Below, piece by piece: positions 45,491 to 58,694 of a stretch of DNA of 64,000 nt. The DNA comes from Cherax quadricarinatus (Eukaryota > Arthropoda > Malacostraca > Decapoda > Parastacidae). A program made the position numbers and the translations under genes. Position 1 is the stretch's first letter. Each line of letters begins with the position of its first letter. Where the stretch lies: positions 24,917,273 to 24,981,272 of the forward strand of contig NC_091307.1 of NCBI RefSeq assembly GCF_038502225.1, in the 5' to 3' direction. The notes beneath the pieces were generated by a model. It was given only the letters and a program-made list of their open reading frames with translations, had not been told where the DNA came from and searched no databases.

Positions 45491-46601
45491 TGTGGAAAAT
45501 ACTGTATATATTTTCCGGAGATACGGTAATTTATAGGTAAATTGATGCCCTATATTGTATTTTTAAAAGAAGTATGTTATCGAAAAAAAAGTAGAGACTC
45601 GCCATCTTGGTTTTTGAATTTGTATTAGAAACGTTGGTGAATGGGGAAGAATTTTTCGTGCTCTAGAGGTTAAAATTGTGCTGACACCTCTCAAATAGGA
45701 GGCAAAATTGGTGGATATGCATTCCTGCATAACTTGAGATATCAGACGACTGGACAAGACAGCTCCAGGAACCTCAGATAAGCTCTCTAGATTTATGTGT
45801 AATTCTGGCCAGCATTATTTTCATAGATTTAGTTAGAGTGAGGTTTTCTGAGTATGATACACATTAATCTCCTGTCAAATTGGTGAGTGATATTATATAT
45901 TTTCCTTCTGTTATGTAATTGTGTATATATATAACCATTTATTTTTAATAAACAGTCCACAAATTTATATATTTACCAGCATTCCTGGTGTATGTATATT
46001 TCATTTAATTAATAGGTCCAGAGCAACTTGTGGATATGACAGTGGTAGGTATCGAAGGGGGACATTTTTTGCGACCTAGGTGTCCCAAATTCCTACTTGT
46101 CTAACTGATAAATAATAATTATCAATGTTCATTTACTGTTATGTATATAATAATACATCCAAGTAAATGCAATTTTCCACATTTAATTTGCCCGTTGTTG
46201 TTTTTTTTTTTTTTTTGACTGGATATTAAGTTGTATCATACTCAGAAAACCTCACTCTAACTAAATCTATGAAAATAATGCTGGCCAGAATTACACACAA
46301 ATCTAGAGAGCTTATCTGAGGTTCCTGGAGCTGTCTTGTCCAGTCGTCTGATATCTCAAGTTATGCAGGAATGCACATCCACCAATTTCGCCTCCTATTT
46401 GAGAGGTGTCAGCACAATTTTAACCTCTAGAGCACGAAAAATTCTTCCCCATTCACCAACGTTTCTAATACAAATTCAAAAACGAAGATGGCGAGTCTCT
46501 ACTTTTTTTCGATAACATACTTTTTTTAAAAATACAATATAGGGCATCTATTTACCTATAAATTACCGTATTTCCGGAAAATATATACAGTATTTTCCAC
46601 A
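45491..46601. mobile_element. 1.1-kb foldback element with roughly 370-bp terminal inverted repeats
   Basis: Left arm 45491-about 45865 and right arm about 46235-46601 are reverse complements with few differences and share the termini TGTGGAAAATACTG / CAGTATTTTCCACA. The 5-bp repeat GAGAG flanks it (45486-45490 and 46602-46606). The 370-bp core is AT-rich and non-coding. It is a non-autonomous DNA element; I cannot assign the superfamily from the TSD alone. Confidence 0.85.
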
Positions 46602-46609
46602 GAGAGACT

Positions 46610-47610
46610 TCCTAAATGAAGTGAAGTGAGAAAGGTAACTGGAAGGAAAGTCAATGGAGGAAATAATGAAGGACCTGGCTGAAATGTGCCGAAAAGCAAA
46701 GAGAACTTCGTACCCAAAGAAGAGGTGGAAGCAGCAAACACAGAGAAAGTCCTTGGTTCAAGCACAGATTTAGAAAGGCAAAAAAAAAAAATAGAGGGGA
46801 TGTAGCTCACTACAGAAAGCGAAGGGCAGACGAGAACAGAGAAGCGAACAGATTAGCCAGAAATGAATATAAGGGTAAGGAGAGAGGCTGAGAGACAATT
46901 TGAGAATGACATAACAACCAAGGCCAAGTCGGAACCAAAACTGCTTCACAGTTATATCAGAAGAAAGACGACAGTAAAAAATCAGATAATTTACTGAAGA
47001 AGGAAGAAAATTCACGAAAAATGGCAAGGAAGTCTGCGAAGTGTTAATCAAACAATTTGACGAGGTTTTTCAGTAGAAAAGTGGGCAATATCAGAATTCC
47101 TAAGGAAAATGGTTCACCGACAGGTATTGGACACCATGTACACAACAGGGGAAGAGATAAAAAAAACTGTTGATGAACTAGATACATCAAGGTCAGTGGG
47201 ACCTGACCAAGCATCATCATCTGTGAAAGGGATCAGAGTCATTGTCTGACCTACTAGCTAAGATTTACAACAAGTCAACTGGCACAGAACAGTTGCCAGA
47301 GATAGACAGGAAGTGTTGAACTTCAAATCAGTTTCACTGACAAGCTTACCATGCACGTAACAGAGAAGATAATCAGGAGGAAAGTGACAGAACACTTGGA
47401 CAGAAGTGGTTTTATAAGCAATAATCGACAATGGTTCAGAAATGACAAATCATGTCTTACCAGTCTGTTAGAGTTTTATGACAAAGTAACAGATGTGAGA
47501 CGGAAAAGAGAGGGATAGGTGAATTGCATTTTAGGCTGAAAGAAGGCATTTCATACTGTACCCCATACGAGATTGGGGTAAAATCTTGGTGCAAGCAGTA
47601 ATAACAGGAA
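46610..47610 (+). pseudogene. Eroded LINE (family F), linker and RT N-terminal part
   Basis: Short frames in different registers read CEVLIKQFDEVF, KLTSLPCT..EKIIRRKVTEHLDRSG, RNDKSCLTSLLEFYDKVTD and KKAFHTVPHTRLG, in the order of a CR1/Jockey-type LINE (compare RSCLTNLLTFFTKVF and FSKAFDRVPHQRL in C1). Stops and indels are frequent. It is old and inactive. Confidence 0.65.
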
Positions 47611-47709
47611 CGTACTCATTTGGATCAAAAAAAAAAAAAACTTAGGGGAAGGAAGCAGAGAGAAAACTTTAGAAATGACTTATATAATGCATGCATATAC
47701 ACGACTAAG

Positions 47710-47896
<187 letters not shown>

Positions 47897-47909
47897 CAGT
47901 ATAGAGAAT

Positions 47910-48005
47910 CCGGATATCCGACTAGGCTCTCAAGAACGTAAACACTCTGTATCCGGACAATCGACTAGGCTCTCAAGAACGTAAACAACATACTGAATCC
48001 GGCAC
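47910..48005 (+). repeat. Two tandem copies of a roughly 44-bp unit
   Basis: tccggat..ccgactaggctctcaagaacgtaaac occurs twice. Downstream, 48010-48780 has no gene; 48285-48360 is a scrap of the gggaagcgct SINE-like family on the minus strand. Confidence 0.65.
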
Positions 48006-48775
48006 TTGACCCGGTACACACAACAAAAGCATTCTTTTATATATTAATATGCACAATTGATGACTGATTCGCGTTTGCGGGAAAAGTTCAAAATGGTTAG
48101 ATATGTTAGAAAGCGCAAGGCGAACCTCACTGGACTGTGTTATCCGTTAACAAACGTTAATGGTAAATTATTTCAGTTTTATATTATTGGTGATATAGAC
48201 AAATTGATGATTAAGATACAGGTGCAACACTTGGATATCCTTAATGACGAATCGTTGCGCCTGCACAGCAGGAATTGAAGGCATCCTTCCCTTCCTCGGA
48301 TCAAACTCCTGCCATTCCCCAGGTACTGTATTACCCCTACAGGTCTAGTTCTTCCCCTTTGAATAGAAATTGCTTCAACTAACATGGATTTGAAACAAAG
48401 TGTACACGAGTTACGTCTGGTAGACTCCAGTAAAGTCTGTTGAGAGTATAACACTCAGGGTAAAACTATATAATGGGGGTTAAATAATATGCTTAGATTA
48501 TAATCGTAACATAGTTTATGTGTTAAATTAAAATATGACTGAAACGAGAGGTCAGGCGGATGTCCTCTTGAAGTCTGAGTCATCCTAGTTTACGTACGTC
48601 ACACGCTGTATATCTCGTGGCGTGCTTCGCAAGACATGGTTGCAGGCTGCACATGCCTTATCCCATGGTACAAGAGCATAAGTATGTACAGTAAGAAAGG
48701 AAGAACACTGTAGCAGGCCTATTGACCCATGTTAGGCAGGTCCAACTCACGCTTACCCACGAGTTTCGTCAGTGG

Positions 48776-48832
48776 TAGCAGCAGCAGCCGCAGCAGCAGC
48801 CGCAGCAGCAGCCGCAGCCGCCCAGCAGGAAC
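48776..48832 (+). repeat. GCA/CCG trinucleotide repeat
   Basis: Imperfect (gca)n/(gcagcagccgca) tract. A coding exon was considered but has no support beyond composition. Confidence 0.8.
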
Positions 48833-48987
48833 TGTTATTGAGAAGTGGGTACCCCAGAGTGCCTCCCACATGTCAGCACCTGCCCAGCCAGTCACTGGTA
48901 TTTAAGTAGTTTGCCAGTGTTGTTTGTTTGCTGTGATAGTTCGCAGGATGATGGCAATGACTGCTGTGATAGTTCGCAGGTGAAGGT

Positions 48988-49290
48988 GTCCCGTAGCTCG
49001 ATTGCTAGCTCACTCACCTTATACACTGAGGTCCGGAGTTCGAATCTCCGGTACGGTTGGAAAACGTGTTTCCATAAGACGTGTTTCCATAAGATACCTG
49101 TTGTCTATGTTCACCCATCAGTAAAATGGGTACCTGGGTGTTAGTCGACTGGTGTAGGTCGCATCCTAGGACAAAATTGGCCTAATTTGCCCAAAATGCT
49201 CTGCATAACAAGCCACTTTCTGTAGAGTAGTATGTCATTGATGTCAGCTAGGCCTGTATATCTTGTACATGTACGTGTAGAAATAAAGAT
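48988..49290 (+). repeat. tRNA-derived SINE
   Basis: A-box-like tagctcgattgctagctc and B-box-like gagttcgaatctcc stand about 30 bases apart, followed by the shared body tacctgggtgttagtcgactgg and a tail with tgtacatgtacgtgtagaaataaag. It is the same superfamily as the copies at 31.0 and 59.5 kb. A 50-bp duplication (cagtcgctgacaatgttcg) follows at about 49340-49400. Confidence 0.75.
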
Positions 49291-49518
49291 ACTATTATCG
49301 TATTATTCACTGATGGTGTACGCAGGGTACTTTGAATACAGTCGCTGACAATGTTCGTAGGGGGCTCTGAAGGCAGTCGCTGACAATGTTCGCAGGCTAC
49401 AATAATGTTCAGGAATAAAGCTAAAAGAATACAACCAAGCATAAATATAAATAATACACTGAAAGACAGTACGAGGAATAAGTCTTGAGTATTCACCTTG
49501 ACAGCAGCAATCTTGAAT

Positions 49519-52500
49519 TTACCTGGAGTTTACCTGGAGTTTACCTGGAGAGAGTTCCGGGGGTCAACGCCCCCGCGGCCCGGTCTGTGACCAGGCCTCC
49601 TGGTAGATCAGAGCCTGATCAACCAGGCTGTTGCTGCTGGCTGCACGCAAACCAACGTACGAGCCACAGCCCGGCTGATCAGGAACTGACTTTAAGTGCT
49701 TGTCCAGTGCCAGCTTGAAGACTGCCAGGGGTCTGTTGGTAATCCCCCTTATGTGTACTGGGAGGCAGTTGAACAGTCTCGGGCCCCTGACACTTATTGT
49801 ATGGTCTCTTAACGTGCTAGTGACACCCCTGCTTTTCATTGGGGGGATGGTGCATCGTCTGCCAAGTCTTTTGCTTTCGTAGTGAGTGATTTTCGTGTGC
49901 AAGTTCGGTACTAGTCCCTCTAGAATTTTCCAGGTGTATATAATCATGTATCTCTCCCTCCTGCGTTCCAGGGAATACAGGTTTAGGAACCTCAAGCGCT
50001 CCCAATAATTGAGGTGTTTTATCTCCGTTATGCGCGCCGTGAAAGTTCTCTGTACATTTTCTAAGTCGGCAATTTCACCTGCCTTGAAAGGTGCTGTTAG
50101 TGTGCAGCAATATTCCAGCCTAGATAGAACAAGTGACCTGAAGAGTGTCATCATGGGCTTGGCCTCCCTAGTTTTGAAGGTTCTCATTATCCATCCTGTC
50201 ATTTTTCTAGCAGATGCGATTGATACAATGTTATGGTCCTTGAAGGTGAGATCCTCCGACATAATCACTCCCAGGTCTTTGACGTTGGTGTTTCGCTCTA
50301 TTTTGTGGCCAGAATTTGTTTTGTACTCTGATGAAGATTTAATTTCCTCATGTTTACCATATCTGAGTAATTGAAATTTCTCATGGTTGAACTTCATATT
50401 GTTTTCTGCAGCCCACTGAAAGATTTGGTTGATGTCCGCCTGGAGCTTTGCAGTGTCTGCAATGGAAGACACTGTCATGCAGATTCGGGTGTCATCCGCA
50501 AAGGAAGACACGGTGCTGTGGCTGACATCCTTGTCTATGTCGGATATGAGGATGAGGAACAAGATGGGAGCGAGTACTGTGCCTTGTGGAACAGAGCTTT
50601 TCACCGTAGCTGCCTCGGACTTTACTCTGTTGACGACTACTCTCTGTGTTCTGTTAGTGAGGAAATTATAGATCCATCGACCGACTTTTCCTGTTATTCC
50701 TTTAGCACGCATTTTGTGCGCTATTACGCCATGAGTCACACTTGTCGAAGGCTTTTGCAAAGTCTGTATATATTACATCTGCATTCTTTTTGTCTTCTAG
50801 TGCATTTAGGACCTTGTCGTAGTGATCCAATAGTTGAGACAGACAGGAGCGACCTGTTCTAAACCCATGTTGCCCTGGGTTGTGTAACTGGTGGGTTTCT
50901 AGATGGGTGGTGATCTTGCTTCTTAGGACCCTTTCAAAGATTTTTATGATATGGGATGTTAGTGCTATTGGTCTGTAGTTCTTTGCTGTTGCTTTACTGC
51001 CCCCTTTGTGGAGTGGGGCTATGTCTGTTGTTTTTAGTAACTGTGGGACGACCCCCGTGTCCATGCTCCCTCTCCATAGGATGGAAAAGGCTTCTTGCAG
51101 TTCTTGATGAACACAGAGTTCCATGAGTCTGGCCCTGGGGCAGAGTGCATGGGCATGTCATTTATCGCCTGTTCGAAGTCATTTGGCGTCAGGATAACAT
51201 CGAATAGGCTTGTGTTAATCAAATTTTGTGGCTCTCTCATAAAAAATTCATTTTGATCTTCGACTCTCAGTCTTGTTAGCGGCTTACTAAAAACTGAGTC
51301 ATATTGGGACTTGAGTAGCTCACTCATTTCCTTGCTGTCATCTGTGTAGGACCCATCTTGTTTAAGTAAGGGCCCAATACTGGACGTTGTTCTCGATTTT
51401 GATTTGGCATAGGAGAAGAAATACTTTGGGTTTCTTTAGATTTCATTTATGGCTTTTAGTTCTTCCCGCGATTCCTGACTCCTAAAGGATTCTTTTAGCT
51501 TAAGTTCGATGCTTGCTATTTCTCTGACCAGTGTCTCCCTACGCATTTCAGATATATTGACCTCTTTTAGCCGCTCTGCTATTCTTTTCCGTCGCCTGTA
51601 AAGGGAGCGCCTGTCTCTTTCTATTTTACATCTACTCCTCCTTTTTCTTAGAGGAATAAGCCTTGTGCATACATCGAGTGCCACCGAGTTAATCTGTTCT
51701 AGGCATAAGTTGGGGTCTGTGTTGCTTAGTATATCTTCCCAGCTTATATCGGTTAGGACTTGGTTTACTTGGTCCCACTTTATGTTTTTGTTATTGAAGT
51801 TGAATTTGGTGAATGCTCCCTCGTGACTAGTCTCATTATGTCGGTCTGGGGCTCCACGCATACATGTCTGAACCTCAATTGTGTTGTGATCTGAGTATAT
51901 TGTTTTTGATATGGTGACATTTCTTATCAGATCATCATTGTTAGTGAAGATGAGGTCTAGTGTATTCTCCAGTCTAGTAGGCTCTATTATTTGCTGGTTT
52001 AAATTGAATTTTGTGCAGAGATTTAAAAGCTCGTGTGAGTGTGAGTTTTCATCAGAGCTGCCTCCTGGTGTTATTACTGCAACAATGTTATTTGCTATAT
52101 TCCTCCATTTTAGGTGCCTTAAGTTGAAATCCCCCAGGAGCAAGATGTTGGGTGCAGGAGCTGGAAGATTTTCCAGACAGTGGTCAATTTTTAACAGCTG
52201 TTCCTGGAATTGCTGGGATGTTGCATCCGGAGGCTTGTAGACTACCACAATGACTAGGTTTTGGTTCTCGACCTTTACTGCTAAAACTTCCACTACATCA
52301 TTTGAGGCATTAAGCAGTTCTGTGCAAACAAGTGACTCTGCAATGTACAGGCCAACCCCCCCCCCCCTTTTGCCTGTTCACTCTGTCACATCTGTAGAGG
52401 TTGTAACTTGGGATCCATATTTCGTTGTCCAAGTGATCCTTTATGTGGGTCTCAGTGAAAGCCGCGAACATTGCCTTTGCCTCTGCAAGCAGTCCACGGA

Positions 52501-52589
52501 TGAAAGGTATTTTGTTGTTTGTTGCTGGCTTTAGACCCTGTATATTTGCAAAGAAGAATGTTATCGGACTGGTGGTATTGTTGGTACCC
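49519..52589 (-). pseudogene. LINE family A copy A4, ORF2 nearly complete but broken
   Basis: The minus-strand copy begins at the TNNTTSPITFFFANIQGL segment, near the ORF2 start, and runs to the 3' signature with three aggtaaactcc units. Lesions, in reading order: a 12-G run (52356-52367, A3 has 11), a TAA at about 51436-51438 in place of a Glu codon (shared with A2), a 14-bp loss near 51095 after KNCKK, and a 1-bp gain near 50733 in DKCDHG. The last 398 codons (50760-49564), including FADDTRI and the C-terminus, are uninterrupted. It is 5'-truncated and inactive, though close to A3 in sequence. Confidence 0.92.
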
Positions 52590-52769
52590 ACACATCCAGC
52601 ATACATCTTAAACAATGATCATTCTTTCGATAGTACGCTTTTTACAACAAGCAAGACAAGACAACTTACTCTATACCACGCTTTATTCTATCTTACCTCA
52701 CTTCTGGTATATGTACACGGGAATGTTCAACAGTAAATCATCTAAAACCAAGCAACTCAAAAGATTTCC

Positions 52770-52818
52770 CATAACAATAATAATAATAATAATAACAATA
52801 ATAACAATAATAATAATA

Positions 52819-52898
<80 letters not shown>
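52770..52898. repeat. (AAT)n microsatellite
   Basis: About 129 bases of AAT/AAC trinucleotides. Confidence 0.97.
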
Positions 52899-53010
52899 CA
52901 TTTTTATTTCTACAAGTACATATACTAGGTATACAGGATGCGACCCACACAGTCGACTAACACCCAGGTACCTATTTTACTGATAGGTGAACATTTACTA
53001 TGATAATTAT
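52899..53010 (-). repeat. Truncated tRNA-SINE, minus strand
   Basis: Contains the body block gatgcgacccacacagtcgactaacacccaggtacc; the (AAT)n tract abuts its 3' end, a usual SINE-tail relation. Confidence 0.65.
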
Positions 53011-54466
53011 TACAAACACAGGTACTTTAAAAGGCCTGTCACGCTGGTCGTAAACAAAGCCTATCAGCATAGGCGTAATCAATAGAGCAGTCAAGAATTT
53101 TAAAAATAAAATATATACACCATGTGTTTTCTTTTAAGTTCTCATATATTCCACCATAAATATGTGCAGATATAAACAATAGGTTTGAAAGATACCATAA
53201 TGTGAGTAGTTTAACAAGAGAAAGAGAGCATAATAAGTACTCTCTTCAGTCACAGCTTATACACCCACTGACCGTACAAAATACAAAACACTTGTCTTTG
53301 TTAATCACCTGAAAGAGTGTGAGGAACTGAAGCTCCAGGGTGGACCCTTGTTACAAGGAAGGCTACCCTGGTGACCCCCTCCTGGCCTAGACTAGCTGAC
53401 TTGTACAACCCTGTATTTGCAAGGATGCCCTTCACTCGCACTAGCTGCTATGAGTTAAGCTCATTATTGATGGTATGCAAGATTGTGGTTATGTGGTTCA
53501 GGCCACATGTCATTATGTTGTCTTACAAATATCTTTGCTAATATGTTGGCGATCTCAGTCTTTCTATTAACTGGTCCCTCTGCTAATACTATATACCTTT
53601 CTAGCCTTCACAGACGCCGTCTAGTCGGTTTAGATATTATACATAATTATCCTAACATTAATCTTGGTCCTAGCTTTGCTTCTGTTGCTGTTTGCTTTTC
53701 TCAGTACTTTGTCAAACGCTCTGATTCTCAAAACACTTGTGACTTGACTTGATCTTTGCCTCCTCTCTTTCTCTTGACCTATCTCTATTTTCTTTGCCTT
53801 CACTGTCTTTTGACTTTCCTCTTTCTTGCTTCCTTTTCTTCTAGCTTGGACCAGTTGGCCTAATATAGTTCTCTACCACCTTGAGAACAGTGTTAGTGTT
53901 GCAGTACTTCAGTCTTCACCACCTTGAAAGTAATTCACTCTTATTACTCCGTCAGTAGTTCTCTCTTACTTTTACTCTTTTGTATTACTACTACTACTAC
54001 TACTGACACTGTCAAGGACTCCAATGGAAATAAGTCACTTTGGCTTTTTGGGTTATCCTTGGTAATTTACACATATGTTACCATGTATGATAATTTGTGT
54101 AACTGTATTTTATGTGTACCTGTACCTAAATAAACCTTACCTTTATCTACAACTCACTCTACATATTACTTCTACCACCACTACTAAATCTACTGTATCG
54201 ATTGAATATCATTCCGCTAGCTGATTCAACTATTACCTCCCCAGTGTAATCTAAACCGCTTTATTATGTACATAAATTGTTCATGATGAACTGTTCCACA
54301 ATATTTATAAATAAATAATATAATTCTTATCCATTTTTATGTATAAGTATTTCGAAAGTACTAGTTTTAGTCTGCCCCAAAAGCTTGCCAAAATAAAGGA
54401 CTGACCTTAGAAGGTACAGAAATATGTAATCCCAGAGCTGAATCAGCATCCTGTAATTCTGATTAA
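53011..54466. other. No gene; SINE tail near 53985-54145
   Basis: The block ctccaatggaaataagtcac ... ttgggttatcct ... tgtacctaaataaacc at 54020-54145 is a plus-strand SINE 3' tail. The rest has short ORFs only. Confidence 0.4.
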
Positions 54467-54895
54467 GTTAGTTAGTTAGTTTAATATGTTTATTATGCAC
54501 CCCATACCCATCCTGTGGGCGGTAGTCAAAAGATTACAGAGGTACATAATTGGTCCAGGGACTGGACTCCAAAGTTTTGATAGCTGAGCAAGTTACAGAG
54601 GTAATGAACTCACAATTTACAAAGGTAATGAACTCACAATTTACAAAGGTAATGAACTCACAATTTACAAAGGTAATGAACTCACAATTTACAAAGGTAA
54701 TGAACTCCAGGTAAGTCTGGTCACAATCATGACAAGTTACAAAGGTATTTACAGATTACAGAGGTACGTAATGGGTCCAGGGACTGGGCCCCCAAAGTTT
54801 TGATAGCTGAACTAGGTACAAAGGTAATGAGCTCACAAGTTACAAAGGTAATAAATTCTGTAGAATGGTTACTTACGTTTATACTTTGGCTACAA
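54467..54895 (+). repeat. Dispersed repeat D, copy D2, four 24-bp units
   Basis: Starts gtttaatatgtttattatgcacc; contains ggtccagggactggactcc and then four tandem aatgaactcacaatttac units. It is the inverted near-twin of D1 at 8.6 kb. Confidence 0.8.
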
Positions 54896-54987
54896 TCATG
54901 AACAAATTATAGAGTAATGAGCAATTCACACTTCCACACCCGGTCACAACTGTAATGAGTTATTGGTGCAAATATTGATTGTTGAGT

Positions 54988-55360
<373 letters not shown>

Positions 55361-55639
55361 GTTATAAATACAAATATTAAGTGGATCATACACCCACACT
55401 AGCGCGCGCGCGCACATACACACACGAGGGCGCACGCACGGACATGTGCACACGAGCGTACAAATATATGCATACACACAAGGACGCACACCCACACACA
55501 CACACCCACACACACACACACACCAACACCCACACACACACACCCTCACACACAATTCTGATTAAGACTTTAACTTTGATTGATTAAGCTCCCCTTATAT
55601 TCTGAATTTTCTTTAATTCTGGCTCGTTTTCTGTAGCCT

Positions 55640-55860
55640 CTGACGCCATCTATTGGAGAAGAAAGACACCCAGCAGAGCACATCCCTGACGTCACTTAGT
55701 TTGATGAGAGGCTGTGCAGCGGGAGGTTGTGGCCGAGCTTTATGCGCTGGTTTTTGCAATCTAACGAATTGTGGTGAGTGGGATAGGCCTCCCAGCGGAG
55801 TTGTGAGGGTGGAGAGGACGCCGGAGAGGGAGTTAGAGCGGTAGAGAAGGTGAGTAGAAG
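55640..55860 (+). promoter_or_regulatory. Candidate promoter and first exon with CRE motif
   Basis: A perfect TGACGTCA (CRE palindrome) lies at 55687-55694, 31 bases after an inverted CCAAT box (ATTGG, 55652-55656). GC content rises relative to the flanks. A strong donor AAG|GTGAGT lies at 55847-55855. This arrangement fits a TATA-less promoter with a short first exon, but no coding exon can be tied to it. Confidence 0.3.
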
Positions 55861-56129
55861 CCGTGATAGGGGACAGGTCCTGCCTGCTGGCAGCCTATGT
55901 CTCCCGCTCTTATCACACAAACACTATACCGGGGAAAGGCAAGCCGCTACATTATTTATTACAGCGATAGCATTGACCGCCGCTCTCGTACTGCCGTAGC
56001 AAGCCAAGGTTTTGTTAGACGAGGGAGGGCGGAATTGTGGGGCGCGTGGACCCCTCATACTTGAGGAATAAACAAGGGGTGGGTCACTGTTCCAGGTGTC
56101 AGGAATTGATCTGTTGGAGATACTGTAAT

Positions 56130-57110
56130 GTGTTACCTTCACTGTTACTGTGTGGGTACTGCCTTCACTGTTACTGTGTGGGTACTGCCTTCACTGTTAC
56201 TGTGTGGGTACTGCCTTCACTGTTACTGTGTGGGTACTGCCTTCACTGTTACTGCGTGGGTACTGCCTTCACTGTTACTGTGTGGGTACTGCCTTCACTG
56301 TTACTGTGTGGGTACTGCCTTCACTGTTACTGTGTGGGTACTGCCTTCACTGTTACTGCGTGGGTACTGCCTTCACTGTTACTGTGTGGGTACTGCCTTC
56401 ACTTACTGTGTGGGTACTGCCTTCACTGTTACTGTGTGGGTACTGCCTTCACTGTTACTGTGTGGGTACTGCCTTCACTGTTACTGTGTGGGTACTGCCT
56501 TCACTGTTACTGCGTGGGTACTGCCTTCACTGTTTCTGTGTGGGTACTGCCTTCACTGTTACTGTGTGGGTACTGCCTTCACTGTTACTGTGTGGGTACT
56601 GCCTTCACTGTTACTGTGGGTACTGCCTTCACTGTTACTGTGTGGGTACTGCCTTCACTGTTACTGTGTGGGTACTGCCTTCACTGTTACTGTGGGCACT
56701 GCCTTCACTGTTACTGTGTGGGCACTACCTTCACTGTTACTGTGTGGGCACTGCCTTCACGTACTGTGTGGGTACTACCTTCACTGTTACTCTCTGGGTA
56801 CTACCTTCACTGTTACTCTCTGGGTACTACCTTCACTGTTACTCTCTGGGTACTACCTTCACTGTTATTCTCTGGGTACTACTTTCACTGTTATTCTCTG
56901 GGTACTACTTTCACTGTTACTCTCTGGGTACTACCTCCACTGTTACTCACTGGGTACTACCTTCACTGTTACTGGGTACTACCTTCACTGTTGCTCTCTG
57001 GGTACTACCTTCACTGATACTCTCAGGATACTGCCTTCACTCTTACTCTCTATGCTGCCTTCACTGTTAACTGCCTGGGGTACTGCCCTCACTGTTTACT
57101 GCCTGTGCAC
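56130..57110 (+). repeat. 26-bp minisatellite, about 37 copies
   Basis: The unit tgttactgtgtgggtactgccttcac repeats with a gradual shift towards a ctctctgggtactacc variant in the right half and occasional shortened units. All three plus-strand frames stay open because 26 is not a multiple of three and the unit has no stop in any frame. The resulting cysteine-rich ORFs are not credible genes. Confidence 0.95.
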
Positions 57111-58466
57111 TGCCCTAACACCCATTTAATAGAGATTTTTTAGTGTCAGGAAGAAGAAAAAATTGGCAGGAAATGACAAAAATGCTGCACCACCTCGGAG
57201 TCTTTGTTGGAGTGGAGGCACAGTTAGTGGCACAGCCAGTGGCACAGTTCGTGGCACAGTCAGTGGCCCCACTCTAGAACCACAGATATTAGTGCCAACA
57301 CACAAAGCCCCCAACAAGCAAGCAATACGACTGCATTTGTATTTGCAAGTATTCAGGGTCTAAAGGTATCAACCAACAGCAAAATACCTTTCATCAGTGG
57401 ACTCCTCGCAGTCAGATGCAGTGTTTGAGGCTTTCACAGAGACCCACACAAAAGATCACTTTGACAACGAAATGTGGATACCAGGATACCAATTATCGAG
57501 ATGCTACAGAAAGAACAGGCAACAATGAAAGAAGGTGGCAAGTACTCGAGGGCCTGGTCCCAAATCTGCACAATGCCATAACATACTGGAGCGAGAGATA
57601 TGGAAGGATATGCAGAATAAACCCACTGAAAAGCAGGGGTGCGGTGGGCACAATAAGGGAACACTGTATCAACATTCGTCGCCCCAGACTATTTAATATC
57701 TTACCAGAAGATATCAGAAACTCTGCTGGAACAAGAGAAAACTGAACAGGTATCTTCACCAGATGCCAGATCAACTAGGCTGTGATGGATAAGTGGGGCA
57801 GCGAGCCCCCAGCAGCAACAGCCTGGTTAACTAGGCTAGCACCAGACGAGCCTGGCCCATGGCCGGGCTCCGGGAATAGAAAGACTCGAAACTCACCAAA
57901 GGTATATCGTATATAAGCCTCAGATGCAGTTTCCCAACTATTCAAGGAACAGCTTATGAAAATTGATTACTGTCTGGGAAAAAAATCTTCCATCCCCAAC
58001 CCTAAATATCTTGTTGACAGGCGATTTCACTTGAAGATATTTAAAATGAAGAACGTAGAAAATAATGTTATAACAAAGGTAACCCCAGGAGGCAGCAGCT
58101 CGGATGAAAATTTTCGTACACATGAACTATTTAATCTCTGCAACAAATTCACATTACACCAGCAAATAGTGGAGTCAACAAGACTAGAAAATACGTGACT
58201 CTTTTTCACTAATGACGATCTGATACATGATATAACAGTATCAAAGACAATTCGCCTCATACATAATCAAAGCTCGGACTTGTATGCTCAGGTCTCCTGG
58301 CCGGCACTGAGATCATTTATGAGGATGCTTTCATCAAATTCAACTTCAAGAATATCCACTGGGATCAAATTAATCATATCCTTAATGAAACCTGCTGGGA
58401 AGATATCCTAAACAATACTGATCCGAACCAGTGCCTAGAAAGGATCAATTCTGTGGCACTTCAGGT

Positions 58467-58478
58467 ATGCTTAAGGCA
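58467..58478. repeat. 12-bp TSD of inverted SINE dimer, left
   Basis: ATGCTTAAGGCA, repeated at 58695-58706; the LINE relic reads through without it. Confidence 0.85.
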
Positions 58479-58694
58479 AACCATACCATGGGCGGGATTT
58501 GAACCCGCGGTCAGAGTCTCAAAACTCCAGACCGTCGCGTTAGCCACTGGACCAGCTAGTTGGACGAATCGTATTGTGGCTAGCTGGTCCATTGGCTAAC
58601 GCGACGGTCTGGAGTTTTGAGACTCTGACCGCTGGTTCAAATCCCGCCCGTGGTATGGTTTGTTTGCAATCGTGTCATTACGATTTCGTGAGTC
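58479..58694. mobile_element. Inverted dimer of a tRNA-derived SINE head
   Basis: Left arm (to about 58560) is a minus-strand tRNA-like head and right arm (from about 58572) a plus-strand one. Both contain ctaacgcgacggtctggag and a B-box-like ggttcaaatccc. The right unit continues to the SINE-specific tggtttgtttgcaatcgtgt and gatttcgtgagtcat. The whole insert is bounded by a 12-bp TSD, so the dimer arrived as one piece or the second half arose after insertion. The strict cloverleaf is imperfect in the anticodon arm, so I do not call a tRNA gene. Confidence 0.8.

Noticed and set aside
48776..48832. Coding polyalanine/polyglutamine tract
   Set aside because: No start, splice sites or flanking coding signal supports an exon.
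56037..57129. Three overlapping cysteine-rich ORFs of over 300 codons
   Set aside because: All come from the 26-bp minisatellite; period and absence of stops explain them fully.
58479..58694. Two tRNA genes head to head
   Set aside because: The anticodon arm does not close cleanly, SINE-specific sequence follows and a TSD encloses both; it is a SINE dimer.
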